A stretch of DNA of 27,076 bases, taken from JASKKU01 sp964416905 (GTDB taxonomy: Archaea > Nanobdellota > Nanobdellia > Woesearchaeales > JASKKU01). A program made the position numbers and the translations under genes. The notes beneath the pieces are model-generated. The model was not told the DNA's origin, searched no databases, and saw only the letters and a list, made by a program, of their open reading frames with translations. Where the stretch lies: contig CAYQFL010000009.1 of assembly GCA_964416905.1 (NCBI GenBank), forward strand, positions 1 through 27,076, in the 5' to 3' direction. Positions 9,529-16,463 of this stretch are shown piece by piece; positions within the stretch are counted from its first letter, which is position 1; each line of letters opens with the position of its first letter.

Positions 9529-10179
9529 TTATGGCAACTCTAGGTAAAAATAATAGTTTGTATTGCTCTGCGCTGGCACTAAAATCTGATAATCCACTGT
9601 TCCTCCGTTGAAACCTGCCTGTGAACCTGGAGATTTGCCTGCAAATATGATTTCACCAGTTGTCTTTAATGCATATGTTTTAAAAGTTCCAGCGCCATAA
9701 GTTGTTGCATACAAAACATTATCTACTGTTTGACCTCCTGGCCTTACAAATTGCTCGCTTTGAGTGAATGTGTTATTAAAGCTATCAGTCGCTGTACCCT
9801 GCACATATGCTGGCATATCTGCTTCTGATGCATTTAACAAAGTCCAACCACTCACAGTACCATTAGCTGCATAAACTACTGCACCTGTTACATCGGAGAT
9901 ACTCCAGTTGTAGAAAACATTACCTGAGGTATCCTCTAATGAAATGCCCCCTGAGATATTACCGTAGAAACCAGCCCACTTTGCCGTAATTGTTTTTCCG
10001 TAAATGTTCGCAGCTTGGACTTCTCCGGCATTAATAGTCATATTATCTGAAGAAGTTCCAGTACCTGTCTCTAAACTTCCTGCGGTTATCTGCGCACCTG
10101 CTGGCGCGGCATTAACTAAATTCATAGAACCATAAACCAACAACAAAACTGCGGCCATTAAAACTAACATCCTTTTCAT
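9529..10179 (-). CDS. Small secreted protein, paralogue A
   Basis: The protein has 216 residues and starts MKRMLVLMAA. A longer frame opens upstream at 10221, but the AGGTGG site at 10185-10190 places the start at 10179. It has a signal peptide with likely cleavage after VNA or VNAAPA. The mature part is rich in Thr, Ser, Gly and Asn with almost no Lys or Cys and has N-glycosylation sequons. It shares a pattern with the proteins at 14494 and 15399: 'P(G/A)GAQIT' after the signal peptide, 'A(G)xI/VxxAD/NIY', then 'WAGFYGNISG', 'TFxTYALK', 'IIFAG' and a C-terminal 'YxxxLEL'. It is probably an abundant extracellular structural protein. I do not recognise a named family. Its promoter is divergent from moxR and matches those of its paralogues. 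Confidence 0.85.
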   Translation of the reverse strand: MKRMLVLMAAVLLLVYGSMNLVNAAPAGAQITAGSLETGTGTSSDNMTINAGEVQAANIYGKTITAKWAGFYGNISGGISLEDTSGNVFYNWSISDVTGAVVYAANGTVSGWTLLNASEADMPAYVQGTATDSFNNTFTQSEQFVRPGGQTVDNVLYATTYGAGTFKTYALKTTGEIIFAGKSPGSQAGFNGGTVDYQILVPAQSNTNYYFYLELP

Positions 10180-10212
10180 TAAAACCACCTCTTTTTCGAA
10201 ACAAAACCTTTT

Positions 10213-10259
10213 AAAACACAATTTGCCTTATGTATGTTTAAGGCAATCAGTTGTGTTTT
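10213..10259 (-). promoter_or_regulatory. Strong two-stem hairpin in the 5' leader of paralogue A
   Basis: AAAACACAA (10213-10221) pairs with TTGTGTTTT (10251-10259), and TTGCCTTA (10223-10230) pairs with TAAGGCAA (10239-10246) around an 8-base loop. Together these make two stacked perfect stems (9 and 8 bp) about 35 bases before the start codon. The position inside the predicted leader suggests a role in mRNA stability or translation; a protein-binding palindrome is the alternative. Confidence 0.65.
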
Positions 10260-10300
10260 TGCTATATTTCTATATTTGTATTTCTTAGATGTAACTCCTT

Positions 10301-10330
10301 TATATAATTTTTGTTGAAACTTGACAATGA
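10301..10330 (-). promoter_or_regulatory. Shared promoter element, copy A
   Basis: Read on the plus strand, this segment (TATATAATTTTTGTTGAAAC, then ending AATGA) aligns with 15253-15284 and 16209-16240. On the transcribed strand the order is an upstream AGTTxCxAC element, an A-rich BRE-like run and then the TATA box. It lies about 122 bases before the start codon, so the leader is long and contains the hairpin. Confidence 0.6.
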
Positions 10331-10409
10331 AAAGAACTCATTGGATAGGAATAGACAATCTTTAAAAAAAGTGATTCATAAACTAAATTAAAATAGTATA
10401 CTCTTTATT

Positions 10410-10435
10410 TTTATCTATTTATTTATCTATTTATC
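10410..10435. repeat. 12-bp tandem repeat directly upstream of moxR
   Basis: The unit TTTATCTATTTA occurs twice in a row, followed by TC, and ends just before the AAAGGGA ribosome binding site of moxR. It is short enough to have arisen by chance in AT-rich DNA, but the placement in the leader is notable. Confidence 0.5.
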
Positions 10436-10447
10436 AAAGGGATATCC

Positions 10448-12007
10448 ATGATTTCCGAAGAAGCAAATAACAAAAACCCGCCCTTCATCTTTAAGGATAA
10501 TTCTCAGGTTTATACTTTAAAAGAATTAATTGACAAGCTTCAAAACTCTGATGATGAATTGTTTGCATATCATGTCAACGACCAAAAAAACGACTTTGCC
10601 AATTGGGTAGAGTTTGGTTTAAGACTGCCTGAACTTGCTAAGATTGTTAAAGGGATAACTAACAAGGAGAGCTTCATCGAAGCAATAAAGCTATACCTAA
10701 AAAAAGAAGAATCTCCTGAAGAAAAACAAAAAGAAGAATCGAAAAAGAAAATACTTAGTTTATTCAAAGAGTCAGAAGAACCTGTAAAGAAGAACAATCT
10801 TGATGACAAGATTCCTTTAAATCAAGGTTTGTTCTCTCAAAAAACTGAAAGTAATCCCAACATACAAAACCAACCGGATTACTCTCAGAATTCTACAGAA
10901 TCACATTCAAATAACCAAGCAACTTCAAGCAATCTAAAATCTTACTATGAAAGCAACTTTAATCAAAATCCAATCAGACTAAAGGTTTCAGATACTAGCA
11001 AATACAAAAACTATAGTAACCAACAAAGGTTAGATGACGAAGAAGCGGAAAAGATAGGGCAAATGCTTACTGTAGTAAGAGACGAGATCAAAAAAGTAAT
11101 CTTCGGTCAAGATGAGGTTATCAACTATGTTTTAATAGCACTACTTTGCGAAGGAGACGCTTTACTAGAAGGCGTCCCGGGGTTAGCTAAATCACTGTTA
11201 GTTGAAACTCTTTCTAAAGTAATATCTGGAACCAGCTTTAATAGAATCCAGTTTATGCCAGACTTGCTTCCTTCAGATATCATTGGTGGTTTGATTTATG
11301 AACCAGGCACAGGTAAATTCACGACTTTTAAAGGACCTATCTTTGCGAATTTTATCCTAGCAGATGAAATCAACAGGGCTCCTCCTAAAACGCATGCCGC
11401 TTTAATGGAAGCAATGCAGGAGAGAAAAGTAAACATTCATGATGAAACTTATATTCTAGATAGGCCTTTCTTCGTACTTGCTACTCAAAATCCTCTAGAA
11501 AACAAGGGAACATATACTTTACCAGAAGCTGTCCTTGATAGATTCTTGTTCAAAATCATATTAGATTACCCAGACAGAGAGTCTGAGAAACGAGTGATTA
11601 ATGAAAACAGTATCATTGGCCAAGTTGTTCAAAAAAAGGTTTCGCCAAAAATAAGCAAAGAAGAGATTCTAGAACTACAATCCAAAGTCAAGAACGTGTT
11701 TATTTCTGATAGAATTAAAGATTACATTTTGGATATTGTTGAAGCAACAAGGGGTTTGAATAAAAACATCGAAGGAATGCAGTTTATTAAATACGGAGCG
11801 GGTCCACGAGCGTCTATTTATTTAGGCATTGCAGCTAAAGCAAGAGCTTTAATGGAAGGAAGAAACTTTGTTTTGCCTGAGGACGTTGTCGCTGTTGCTA
11901 AACCTATACTTAGACATAGATTAATACTTAACTTCAAAGGAAAAGCTCACAATATTTCTACTGATAAGATTATTGAAGAAATTTTAATTAAGGTTAAACC
12001 CGAATAA
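10448..12007 (+). CDS. MoxR-family AAA+ ATPase with an N-terminal HVN/NDFANWV domain
   Basis: The protein has 519 residues, against about 310-350 for a usual MoxR. Residues of about 200-519 are a complete MoxR core: Walker A GVPGLAKS (242-249), Walker B FILADE (302-307), sensor-1 Asn348 in ATQNPLE, the LDRF Arg365, and GAGPRAS with sensor-2 Arg454. Residues 10-90 form a separate helical domain with the pattern 'YTLKELxxxL', then HVNDQKNDFANWV (42-54), a motif I know as an accessory domain in other archaeal and bacterial proteins. Residues 90-200 are a low-complexity Ser/Asn/Glu/Lys linker. The protein is a cytoplasmic ATPase; MoxR proteins act as chaperones with VWA-domain partners, and a DUF58 and a VWA gene follow directly. 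GGGA lies shortly before the ATG. Confidence 0.93.
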   Translation: MISEEANNKNPPFIFKDNSQVYTLKELIDKLQNSDDELFAYHVNDQKNDFANWVEFGLRLPELAKIVKGITNKESFIEAIKLYLKKEESPEEKQKEESKKKILSLFKESEEPVKKNNLDDKIPLNQGLFSQKTESNPNIQNQPDYSQNSTESHSNNQATSSNLKSYYESNFNQNPIRLKVSDTSKYKNYSNQQRLDDEEAEKIGQMLTVVRDEIKKVIFGQDEVINYVLIALLCEGDALLEGVPGLAKSLLVETLSKVISGTSFNRIQFMPDLLPSDIIGGLIYEPGTGKFTTFKGPIFANFILADEINRAPPKTHAALMEAMQERKVNIHDETYILDRPFFVLATQNPLENKGTYTLPEAVLDRFLFKIILDYPDRESEKRVINENSIIGQVVQKKVSPKISKEEILELQSKVKNVFISDRIKDYILDIVEATRGLNKNIEGMQFIKYGAGPRASIYLGIAAKARALMEGRNFVLPEDVVAVAKPILRHRLILNFKGKAHNISTDKIIEEILIKVKPE

Positions 12008-12078
12008 AATTACAGGACTGATATTTAATTTTGAAGGAGCGAGGTTTTATAATTCCGCTATTTGAATTAAACTGTAAA

Positions 12079-12984
12079 ATGTTCAAACCGAAAAGAACAG
12101 AGGAGATTGTAATAAACGTTAAACCTTTCGAAGAGTTGACTAAAGAAACAATTGAGAATTCAATAAAGTTGATTGATTATTTCAAATTCAATTTAATATA
12201 TCTTCTTTTAGTCTCCGGAAAAGGCCTGGAATTTGAACAGATCCAAGATTATATCCCAGGAGATGATACTCGAAGGATTGATTGGAAGATTTTTGCGAGA
12301 ACAAGAGAACTTATGGTGAGAAAATTCAAAGAAGAAAGAACCTTCGATGTAATCATTGCAATAGATGTATCTAATAGTATGTTACTAGGTACAACAAGAT
12401 ACACTAAAAACCAGTATGCAGCCTTAGCTGCCGGAGCTTTATCTTTTGCTGCAACAGAAGCTAACGACAATCCTGCACTTGCTTTGTTCTCAAATAAAGT
12501 CAAACTATTTCTTGACCCGGATAATGATTTCTCAAGGATCCTTAATGTTTTAAGTGACAAAAATAATTATGGCGGGCAAAAATCTTGGGCAGAATTTACT
12601 AATTTATTAATAAGCAACTACGACCAACAATCTATACTTTTCCTGATCTCTGATTTCATTGATACTGATGTAGACAGGTTTCTCCCAGAACTAGCATCTT
12701 ACTTTTCAAAGGTATATGGCATTATGATAAGGGACCCTATTGAAGAAAAGTTGCCTAAAAATATTGGTAGGGTTTACATCAAAGACACTGAGGGAAAAAA
12801 TGTTTACTTAATTGATACAACAAAACTCAGCGAAGAGTACGAGGTTTTATGCAAACGAGAAATTGAAAAAATAAGAGAAGCATTCCACGAATCGGGACAA
12901 TTATTCTTCAAAGTGGATTTAAACGAACGATTTGACATAAGTTTTTTCAAAGCCTTTGGTTCAGAAGAGGTGGAATTATCGTAA
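12079..12984 (+). CDS. DUF58 / VWA-like protein, MoxR partner
   Basis: The family signature is clear: LVSGKGLEFEQIQDYIPGDD, then RRIDWKIFARTRELMVRKF, then a VWA-like domain with MIDAS motif DVSNS and later 'LFLISDFID'. DUF58 proteins accompany MoxR ATPases in bacteria and archaea, and this gene lies 71 bases after moxR (24 if a TTG start at 12031 is used). The start is uncertain. TTG at 12031 and ATG at 12079 are both in frame and neither has a good ribosome binding site; AGG at 12042-12044 instead points, after 7 bases, to an ATT at 12052. The ATG start keeps the full conserved region (about 301 residues). No membrane segment is evident, so it is probably cytoplasmic. Confidence 0.9.
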   Translation: MFKPKRTEEIVINVKPFEELTKETIENSIKLIDYFKFNLIYLLLVSGKGLEFEQIQDYIPGDDTRRIDWKIFARTRELMVRKFKEERTFDVIIAIDVSNSMLLGTTRYTKNQYAALAAGALSFAATEANDNPALALFSNKVKLFLDPDNDFSRILNVLSDKNNYGGQKSWAEFTNLLISNYDQQSILFLISDFIDTDVDRFLPELASYFSKVYGIMIRDPIEEKLPKNIGRVYIKDTEGKNVYLIDTTKLSEEYEVLCKREIEKIREAFHESGQLFFKVDLNERFDISFFKAFGSEEVELS

Positions 12985-13085
12985 GCTTCACAATCAAAGG
13001 AATTTCCATACAGATTTTTTATCCTTGGTTAGAAATAACTCTTCTAATCGGTCTTATCACTCTTACAGTCCTAAGTTTCTTCTTA

Positions 13086-13958
13086 ATGGCTAAACTAAGA
13101 AAAAAGAGAGCCTTATACTTTGGGAACATCAAAACAATTGAAAAAGTCCATGGTTTCAAAAGATTTGACTTAAGCTATACTATCTTAATATTAAAAATAA
13201 TCCTTGTTACCTTATTGTTCCTTGTTGCCACAGATTCCATAAGCATAACAAAAAGGGTCCCTCTAATGGACAGAGATTATGTTTTGGTTATTGATGCTTC
13301 TCCAACCATGACAAAAACAGATTATCCGCCTAATAGGCTTGCAGCCGCAAAAGAAATATCCTCTGAATGGGTTGACTTCATGCCAAACTCAACCAGGCTT
13401 GGTGTAGTTGCGTTCTCATCGGACATTCAGAACTACGTGCCATTAACAACAGATAAACGAAAAATCAAAGACGCTATTAATGACATAGATATTGACTATT
13501 CAAAAGCAGGCTCTTCTTTGGATTATGCATTAAACTTTGCCTATCAATTATTATCAAAGAGCGATAAAAACAAACGAATAATATTAATCAGTGATGGAAC
13601 AAAGACTGTAGATAATAAAACTCTTGCAAAAGCGAAGTCTGAATATATAAAAATTATATCTTTCGGTATTGGTTCTGATAAGGATACTGAAGTAATCAAT
13701 CTCTCCGATATTCCTGAAGAATTCTTAGATTTATACAATAAGATGGAATTTAATTTTACAAATCTAAAATGGATTTCTGAAGAAACAAACGGAACAGCTT
13801 ATCACATAAAAGATAAGCTTGAATTAAAGCAGGCTTTTGAAAAAGCTACTTCTCACGAAACAACAATTTCTTTAAGGTCAAGCTATTATCTAGGGATCTT
13901 TATTGCGCTGCTTTCTATCATTGAATTCTTGGTTTATGGAAAACTTGGAGCGCTTTAA
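13086..13958 (+). CDS. BatA-like membrane protein with von Willebrand factor A domain
   Basis: From the ATG it has 290 residues: a membrane segment at about 31-50, a VWA domain with MIDAS motif DASPT (70-74), Thr in 'PLTTD' and Asp in 'LISDGT', and a C-terminal membrane segment (about 266-284). The VWA domain should face outward between the two helices. The third MIDAS position is Thr instead of the usual Ser. The same frame stays open upstream to 12936 and encodes another hydrophobic segment (YPWLEITLLIGLITLTVLSF) right before this ATG. BatA-type proteins normally have that first helix followed by 'KKRALxF', so the true start is probably near 12978, overlapping the DUF58 gene. It is the third gene of the moxR operon. 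Confidence 0.88.
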   Translation: MAKLRKKRALYFGNIKTIEKVHGFKRFDLSYTILILKIILVTLLFLVATDSISITKRVPLMDRDYVLVIDASPTMTKTDYPPNRLAAAKEISSEWVDFMPNSTRLGVVAFSSDIQNYVPLTTDKRKIKDAINDIDIDYSKAGSSLDYALNFAYQLLSKSDKNKRIILISDGTKTVDNKTLAKAKSEYIKIISFGIGSDKDTEVINLSDIPEEFLDLYNKMEFNFTNLKWISEETNGTAYHIKDKLELKQAFEKATSHETTISLRSSYYLGIFIALLSIIEFLVYGKLGAL

Positions 13959-14089
13959 GAGCTTTATTTTTTATAAGATTCGCTATTCAAAGCAGATAAA
14001 AAAATCCGAATATTAATTAAACAAGTGTCGCCACTAAAAGATCCATTAATACAAAATTAAGCTTTTATCTAAATTCTTAATGCAAATAT

Positions 14090-14189
14090 NNNNNNNNNNN
14101 NNNNNNNNNNNNNNNNNNNNNNNNNNNNNNNNNNNNNNNNNNNNNNNNNNNNNNNNNNNNNNNNNNNNNNNNNNNNNNNNNNNNNNNNN
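14090..14189. other. Scaffold gap of 100 N
   Basis: Exactly 100 N characters, the conventional placeholder for a gap of unknown length. Genes on either side may be further apart than shown, and the order across the gap is inferred by the assembler, not read. Confidence 0.97.
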
Positions 14190-14190
14190 A

Positions 14191-14286
14191 AATCCTAAAA
14201 TAATTAAAGGGACAGCAATAAAAAGAAGTCATAAAAGAATCAAGGTTCCTAAGTTAAATTCTTTACTCCCTAAATCTGTTGATTAA
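14191..14286 (+). CDS. Possible C-terminal fragment of an ORF cut by the gap
   Basis: The 31 codons after the gap are open in one frame and end in TAA, giving a basic tail (Lys/Arg-rich, ending LNSLLPKSVD). It could be the end of a fourth gene of the moxR operon. It is short, so chance cannot be excluded, and no function can be proposed. The 207 bases between it and the next gene hold only AT-rich sequence. Confidence 0.3.
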   Translation, partial: NPKIIKGTAIKRSHKRIKVPKLNSLLPKSVD

Positions 14287-14458
14287 AAAGATAAACCAAA
14301 TTAATGGGCTAAACATATTTTGATTAACTAATAAGTCATACTGAAACAAATAGCTATGGAAAAATAAAGAAATTAGGTTGAACATTAAACAAGCTAAAAG
14401 AACTTAACAGTTGAACACATCACAAGAAATTAAGTCAGGAATTCAGAATTAGCTTTAA

Positions 14459-14481
14459 AAAATAAAAAAAAGAAAAAAAGC
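14459..14481 (-). terminator. Oligo-T terminator after paralogue B
   Basis: About 15 bases after the stop codon the minus strand has runs of seven, eight and six T separated by single C or A bases. Confidence 0.5.
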
Positions 14482-14493
14482 GGAGAAAAGGTT

Positions 14494-15183
14494 TTAGACT
14501 AATTCTACCCAAATATTATAGGCGGTTGCAGCAGTATCTCCGTTAGTACCGTCCTCTGGCAAAATCATCTGGAACTGGGATAATGTTCCATTATAACTGT
14601 TATGGCCTGCTGGCTCGACTACACCGGCAAATATTATGTTAGCACCATCTGTTAAAGCAAAGGTCTTCCAATAATCTACACTTTCATTATCTTTCGTTAA
14701 TGCATAATTAGCAGTTATTGAACCTCCCAAAACTGTGTTTGTATTCAGAGTTCCACTGTATAAAAAAGTAGCATTATAATTGTCTGAACCATTTGCCAAA
14801 TAAGAGAAATTAGCAAGAATCTCTGTTTCATTTGCATCACTAAGTGAAGCCCAATTTATTGAACCAAATTCTGATGCGAATACAACACTGCCATTTGCCG
14901 TCCACTCAAACATTTTGTCAGCGCTTAAACCGGAACCGCTTGCTAAAACAATAGTACCAGAAACATTACCAAACAAACCTGCCCATCTATAGGTTGACAT
15001 CTCAGCATACAAATCAGCATTTCTAATTGCCCCAGCATGAACATCAATGCTATCAGGAGCGCTCTCAGTATAACTACTCTCACCATTATCGGTAATCTGT
15101 GCACCGCCAGGTTCTGCTGCATAAGCATAATAAGACAACGAAATCAACACTGCTAAAACAAAAACCACCATAGATTTCCTCAT
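14494..15183 (-). CDS. Small secreted protein, paralogue B
   Basis: The protein has 229 residues, with a signal peptide (MRKSMVVFVLAVLISLSYY, then AYA) and likely cleavage before EPGGAQIT. The mature protein is acidic, rich in Ser, Thr, Asn, Gly and Ala, lacks Cys and has several N-glycosylation sequons. Core motifs shared with its neighbour at 15399 are 'AGAIRNADL', 'STYRWAGLFGNVSG', 'DKMFEWTANGSVVFA', 'YNGTLSQFQMILPEDGT' and 'WVEL'. The two genes also share exact DNA runs of 36 bp or more (14891-14926 with 15796-15831). GGAGG 7 bases before the ATG fixes the start. It is probably a structural or S-layer-associated surface protein; no named family is recognised. Confidence 0.88.
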   Translation of the reverse strand: MRKSMVVFVLAVLISLSYYAYAAEPGGAQITDNGESSYTESAPDSIDVHAGAIRNADLYAEMSTYRWAGLFGNVSGTIVLASGSGLSADKMFEWTANGSVVFASEFGSINWASLSDANETEILANFSYLANGSDNYNATFLYSGTLNTNTVLGGSITANYALTKDNESVDYWKTFALTDGANIIFAGVVEPAGHNSYNGTLSQFQMILPEDGTNGDTAATAYNIWVELV

Positions 15184-15205
15184 TTTCGCACCTCCAAAAA
15201 AGCTT

Positions 15206-15229
15206 ACAGTATATTTTTTTGTATTCTGT
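15206..15229 (-). promoter_or_regulatory. Small hairpin in the leader of paralogue B
   Basis: ACAGTATA (15206-15213) pairs with TATTCTGT (15222-15229) at 7 of 8 positions around an 8-base T-rich loop. It is weaker than the hairpins of the two paralogues but sits in the equivalent place between promoter and ribosome binding site. Confidence 0.4.
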
Positions 15230-15252
15230 TATAACTTTATTATGTGTGCTCT

Positions 15253-15284
15253 TATAAATATTTTTTGTGGTAACTTCAAAATGA
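15253..15284 (-). promoter_or_regulatory. Shared promoter element, copy B
   Basis: On the plus strand this reads TATAAATATTTTTTGT, then GGTAACTTCAAAATGA. It matches 16209-16240 at most positions and the element at 10301-10330 with two fewer bases. It lies 70 bases before the start codon. Confidence 0.65.
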
Positions 15285-15351
15285 AAAATACCTACTCTCA
15301 AAAGAAAAATTCTGTTGACTAAAACTTATCCACAAGCCTATATAAAAAAAG

Positions 15352-15390
15352 ACATAGAAAAAGATAATAAAAAACAAAATAAAAACCAAA
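15352..15390 (-). terminator. Oligo-T terminator after paralogue C
   Basis: The minus strand after the stop codon has repeated T runs of five or six bases. It separates this gene from the promoter of paralogue B, so the two genes are probably transcribed separately. Confidence 0.4.
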
Positions 15391-15398
15391 TTTTTTTC

Positions 15399-16094
15399 TT
15401 ATATTAACTCAACCCACAAGTTATAAGTTGTTGGATTTGCGTCTGTCTTAGTACCGTCCTCTGGCAAAATCATCTGGAACTGGGACAATGTTCCGTTGTA
15501 ACTGTTAGCGCCTGCGGGATTAACTTCTCCTGCGAATACTATGTTGGTTCCATCAGTTAGTGCAAAAGTCTTCCAAGTTGGTGTATCTCCATCATCATAG
15601 GTTTCCGCATAATCCGCAGTTATTGAACCTGCTGCTACAGTCTGAGTTGTTAAAGCACCGTTTTCTGTGAAGGTTGCAGCATAACTATCAGAACCACTTG
15701 CTAAATGGGAATAATTACCTTCAACCTGAGCCTGTGTAGCTGCTGCAAGACTTGACCAAGCTACTGAACTAGCTTCTGTTGCAAATACAACACTACCATT
15801 TGCCGTCCACTCAAACATTTTGTCAGCGCTTCCACCTGTACCACTTGCCAATACAATACTACCGCTAACATTACCAAACAAACCAGCCCATCTATAGGTT
15901 GACATCTCAGCACTTAAATCTGCGTTTCTAATAGCACCAGAATTTACATCTACGCTCTGCGCACTTGCTGGCGTATATGTGTTCTCGCCATGATCTGTTA
16001 CCTGTGCACCGCCGGGTGTTGCTGCATATGCGTACGATGCAAAAAACAATACTAATGCAACCGCCATTAACACGCCTAAAAACCTTTTCTCCAT
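15399..16094 (-). CDS. Small secreted protein, paralogue C
   Basis: The protein has 231 residues starting MEKRFLGVLMAVALVLFFAS. A TTG two codons upstream (16100) is also in frame, but the ATG at 16094 lies about 7 bases after GAGGTGG (16102-16108). The signal peptide ends YAYA, before TPGGAQVT. The mature part is Cys-free, rich in Ala, Thr, Ser and Gly, and about two-thirds alike to paralogue B by eye, with the same 'RWAGLFGNVSG', 'DKMFEWTANGSVVFA' and 'YNGTLSQFQMILPEDGT' blocks. The near-identical blocks and separate promoters point to recent duplication. It is probably a surface structural protein. Confidence 0.88.
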   Translation of the reverse strand: MEKRFLGVLMAVALVLFFASYAYAATPGGAQVTDHGENTYTPASAQSVDVNSGAIRNADLSAEMSTYRWAGLFGNVSGSIVLASGTGGSADKMFEWTANGSVVFATEASSVAWSSLAAATQAQVEGNYSHLASGSDSYAATFTENGALTTQTVAAGSITADYAETYDDGDTPTWKTFALTDGTNIVFAGEVNPAGANSYNGTLSQFQMILPEDGTKTDANPTTYNLWVELI

Positions 16095-16124
16095 TTTCAA
16101 ACCACCTCATTTATATAAACATCA

Positions 16125-16171
16125 GGATACAAAAAAACCACAAAAAGCCACAAGTATGGTTTTTTGTATCC
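16125..16171 (-). promoter_or_regulatory. Long hairpin in the leader of paralogue C
   Basis: GGATACAAAAAAACCA (16125-16140) is the inverted repeat of TGGTTTTTTGTATCC (16157-16171), with one bulged A, around a 16-base loop. The stem is 15 bp. It lies about 30 bases before the start codon, inside the leader predicted from the TATA box near 16209. It resembles mRNA-stabilising leader stems of highly expressed surface proteins (inference). Confidence 0.7.
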
Positions 16172-16208
16172 TTGTTATTATTAATGGTTCTTAATCTACA
16201 GATACACA

Positions 16209-16240
16209 TATAAATATTTTTTGTAGAAACTAAAAAATGA
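16209..16240 (-). promoter_or_regulatory. Shared promoter element, copy C
   Basis: On the plus strand this reads TATAAATATTTTTTGT, then AGAAACTAAAAAATGA. On the transcribed strand the TATA box (ATATTTATA) follows an A-rich BRE-like run and an AGTTTCTAC element. It lies 115 bases before the start codon. The 32-base match to the promoter of paralogue B is much better than the surrounding spacer. Confidence 0.65.
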
Positions 16241-16411
16241 TATCTCTAAAAGACACAACCACTTTAATCAGTTCTCGAATATAAAAAATTATCAAAATAT
16301 CCTTTTTTGATATAAAAAGTATACTAGAATCTTTTAAACCCTCTCTATTCGAGCTCAATTCTGAAATTTTAACAAAAATGGCTTTATTAAATAGAAAACA
16401 AAAATAAAAAA

Positions 16412-16421
16412 ATATATAAAT
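16412..16421 (+). promoter_or_regulatory. TATA box of the membrane coiled-coil gene
   Basis: ATATATAAAT lies 43 bases before the ATG, predicting a leader of about 20 bases that contains AAAGGTG (AGG 7 bases before the start). The rest of 16241-16463 is AT-rich spacer between two divergent promoters; I see no gene in it. Confidence 0.55.
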
Positions 16422-16463
16422 ATGTATACCTGTGAATAATGATGTAAACTCAAAGGTGAAAAA

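Noticed and set aside
10221..10448. Upstream extension of paralogue A to 10221
   Set aside because: The added residues run through the hairpin and the ribosome binding site and would spoil the signal peptide; the ATG at 10179 has AGGTGG before it.
15928..16110. Alternative minus-strand ORF starting at 16110
   Set aside because: It reads through the ribosome binding site of paralogue C in another frame and ends inside that gene; the product has no family features.
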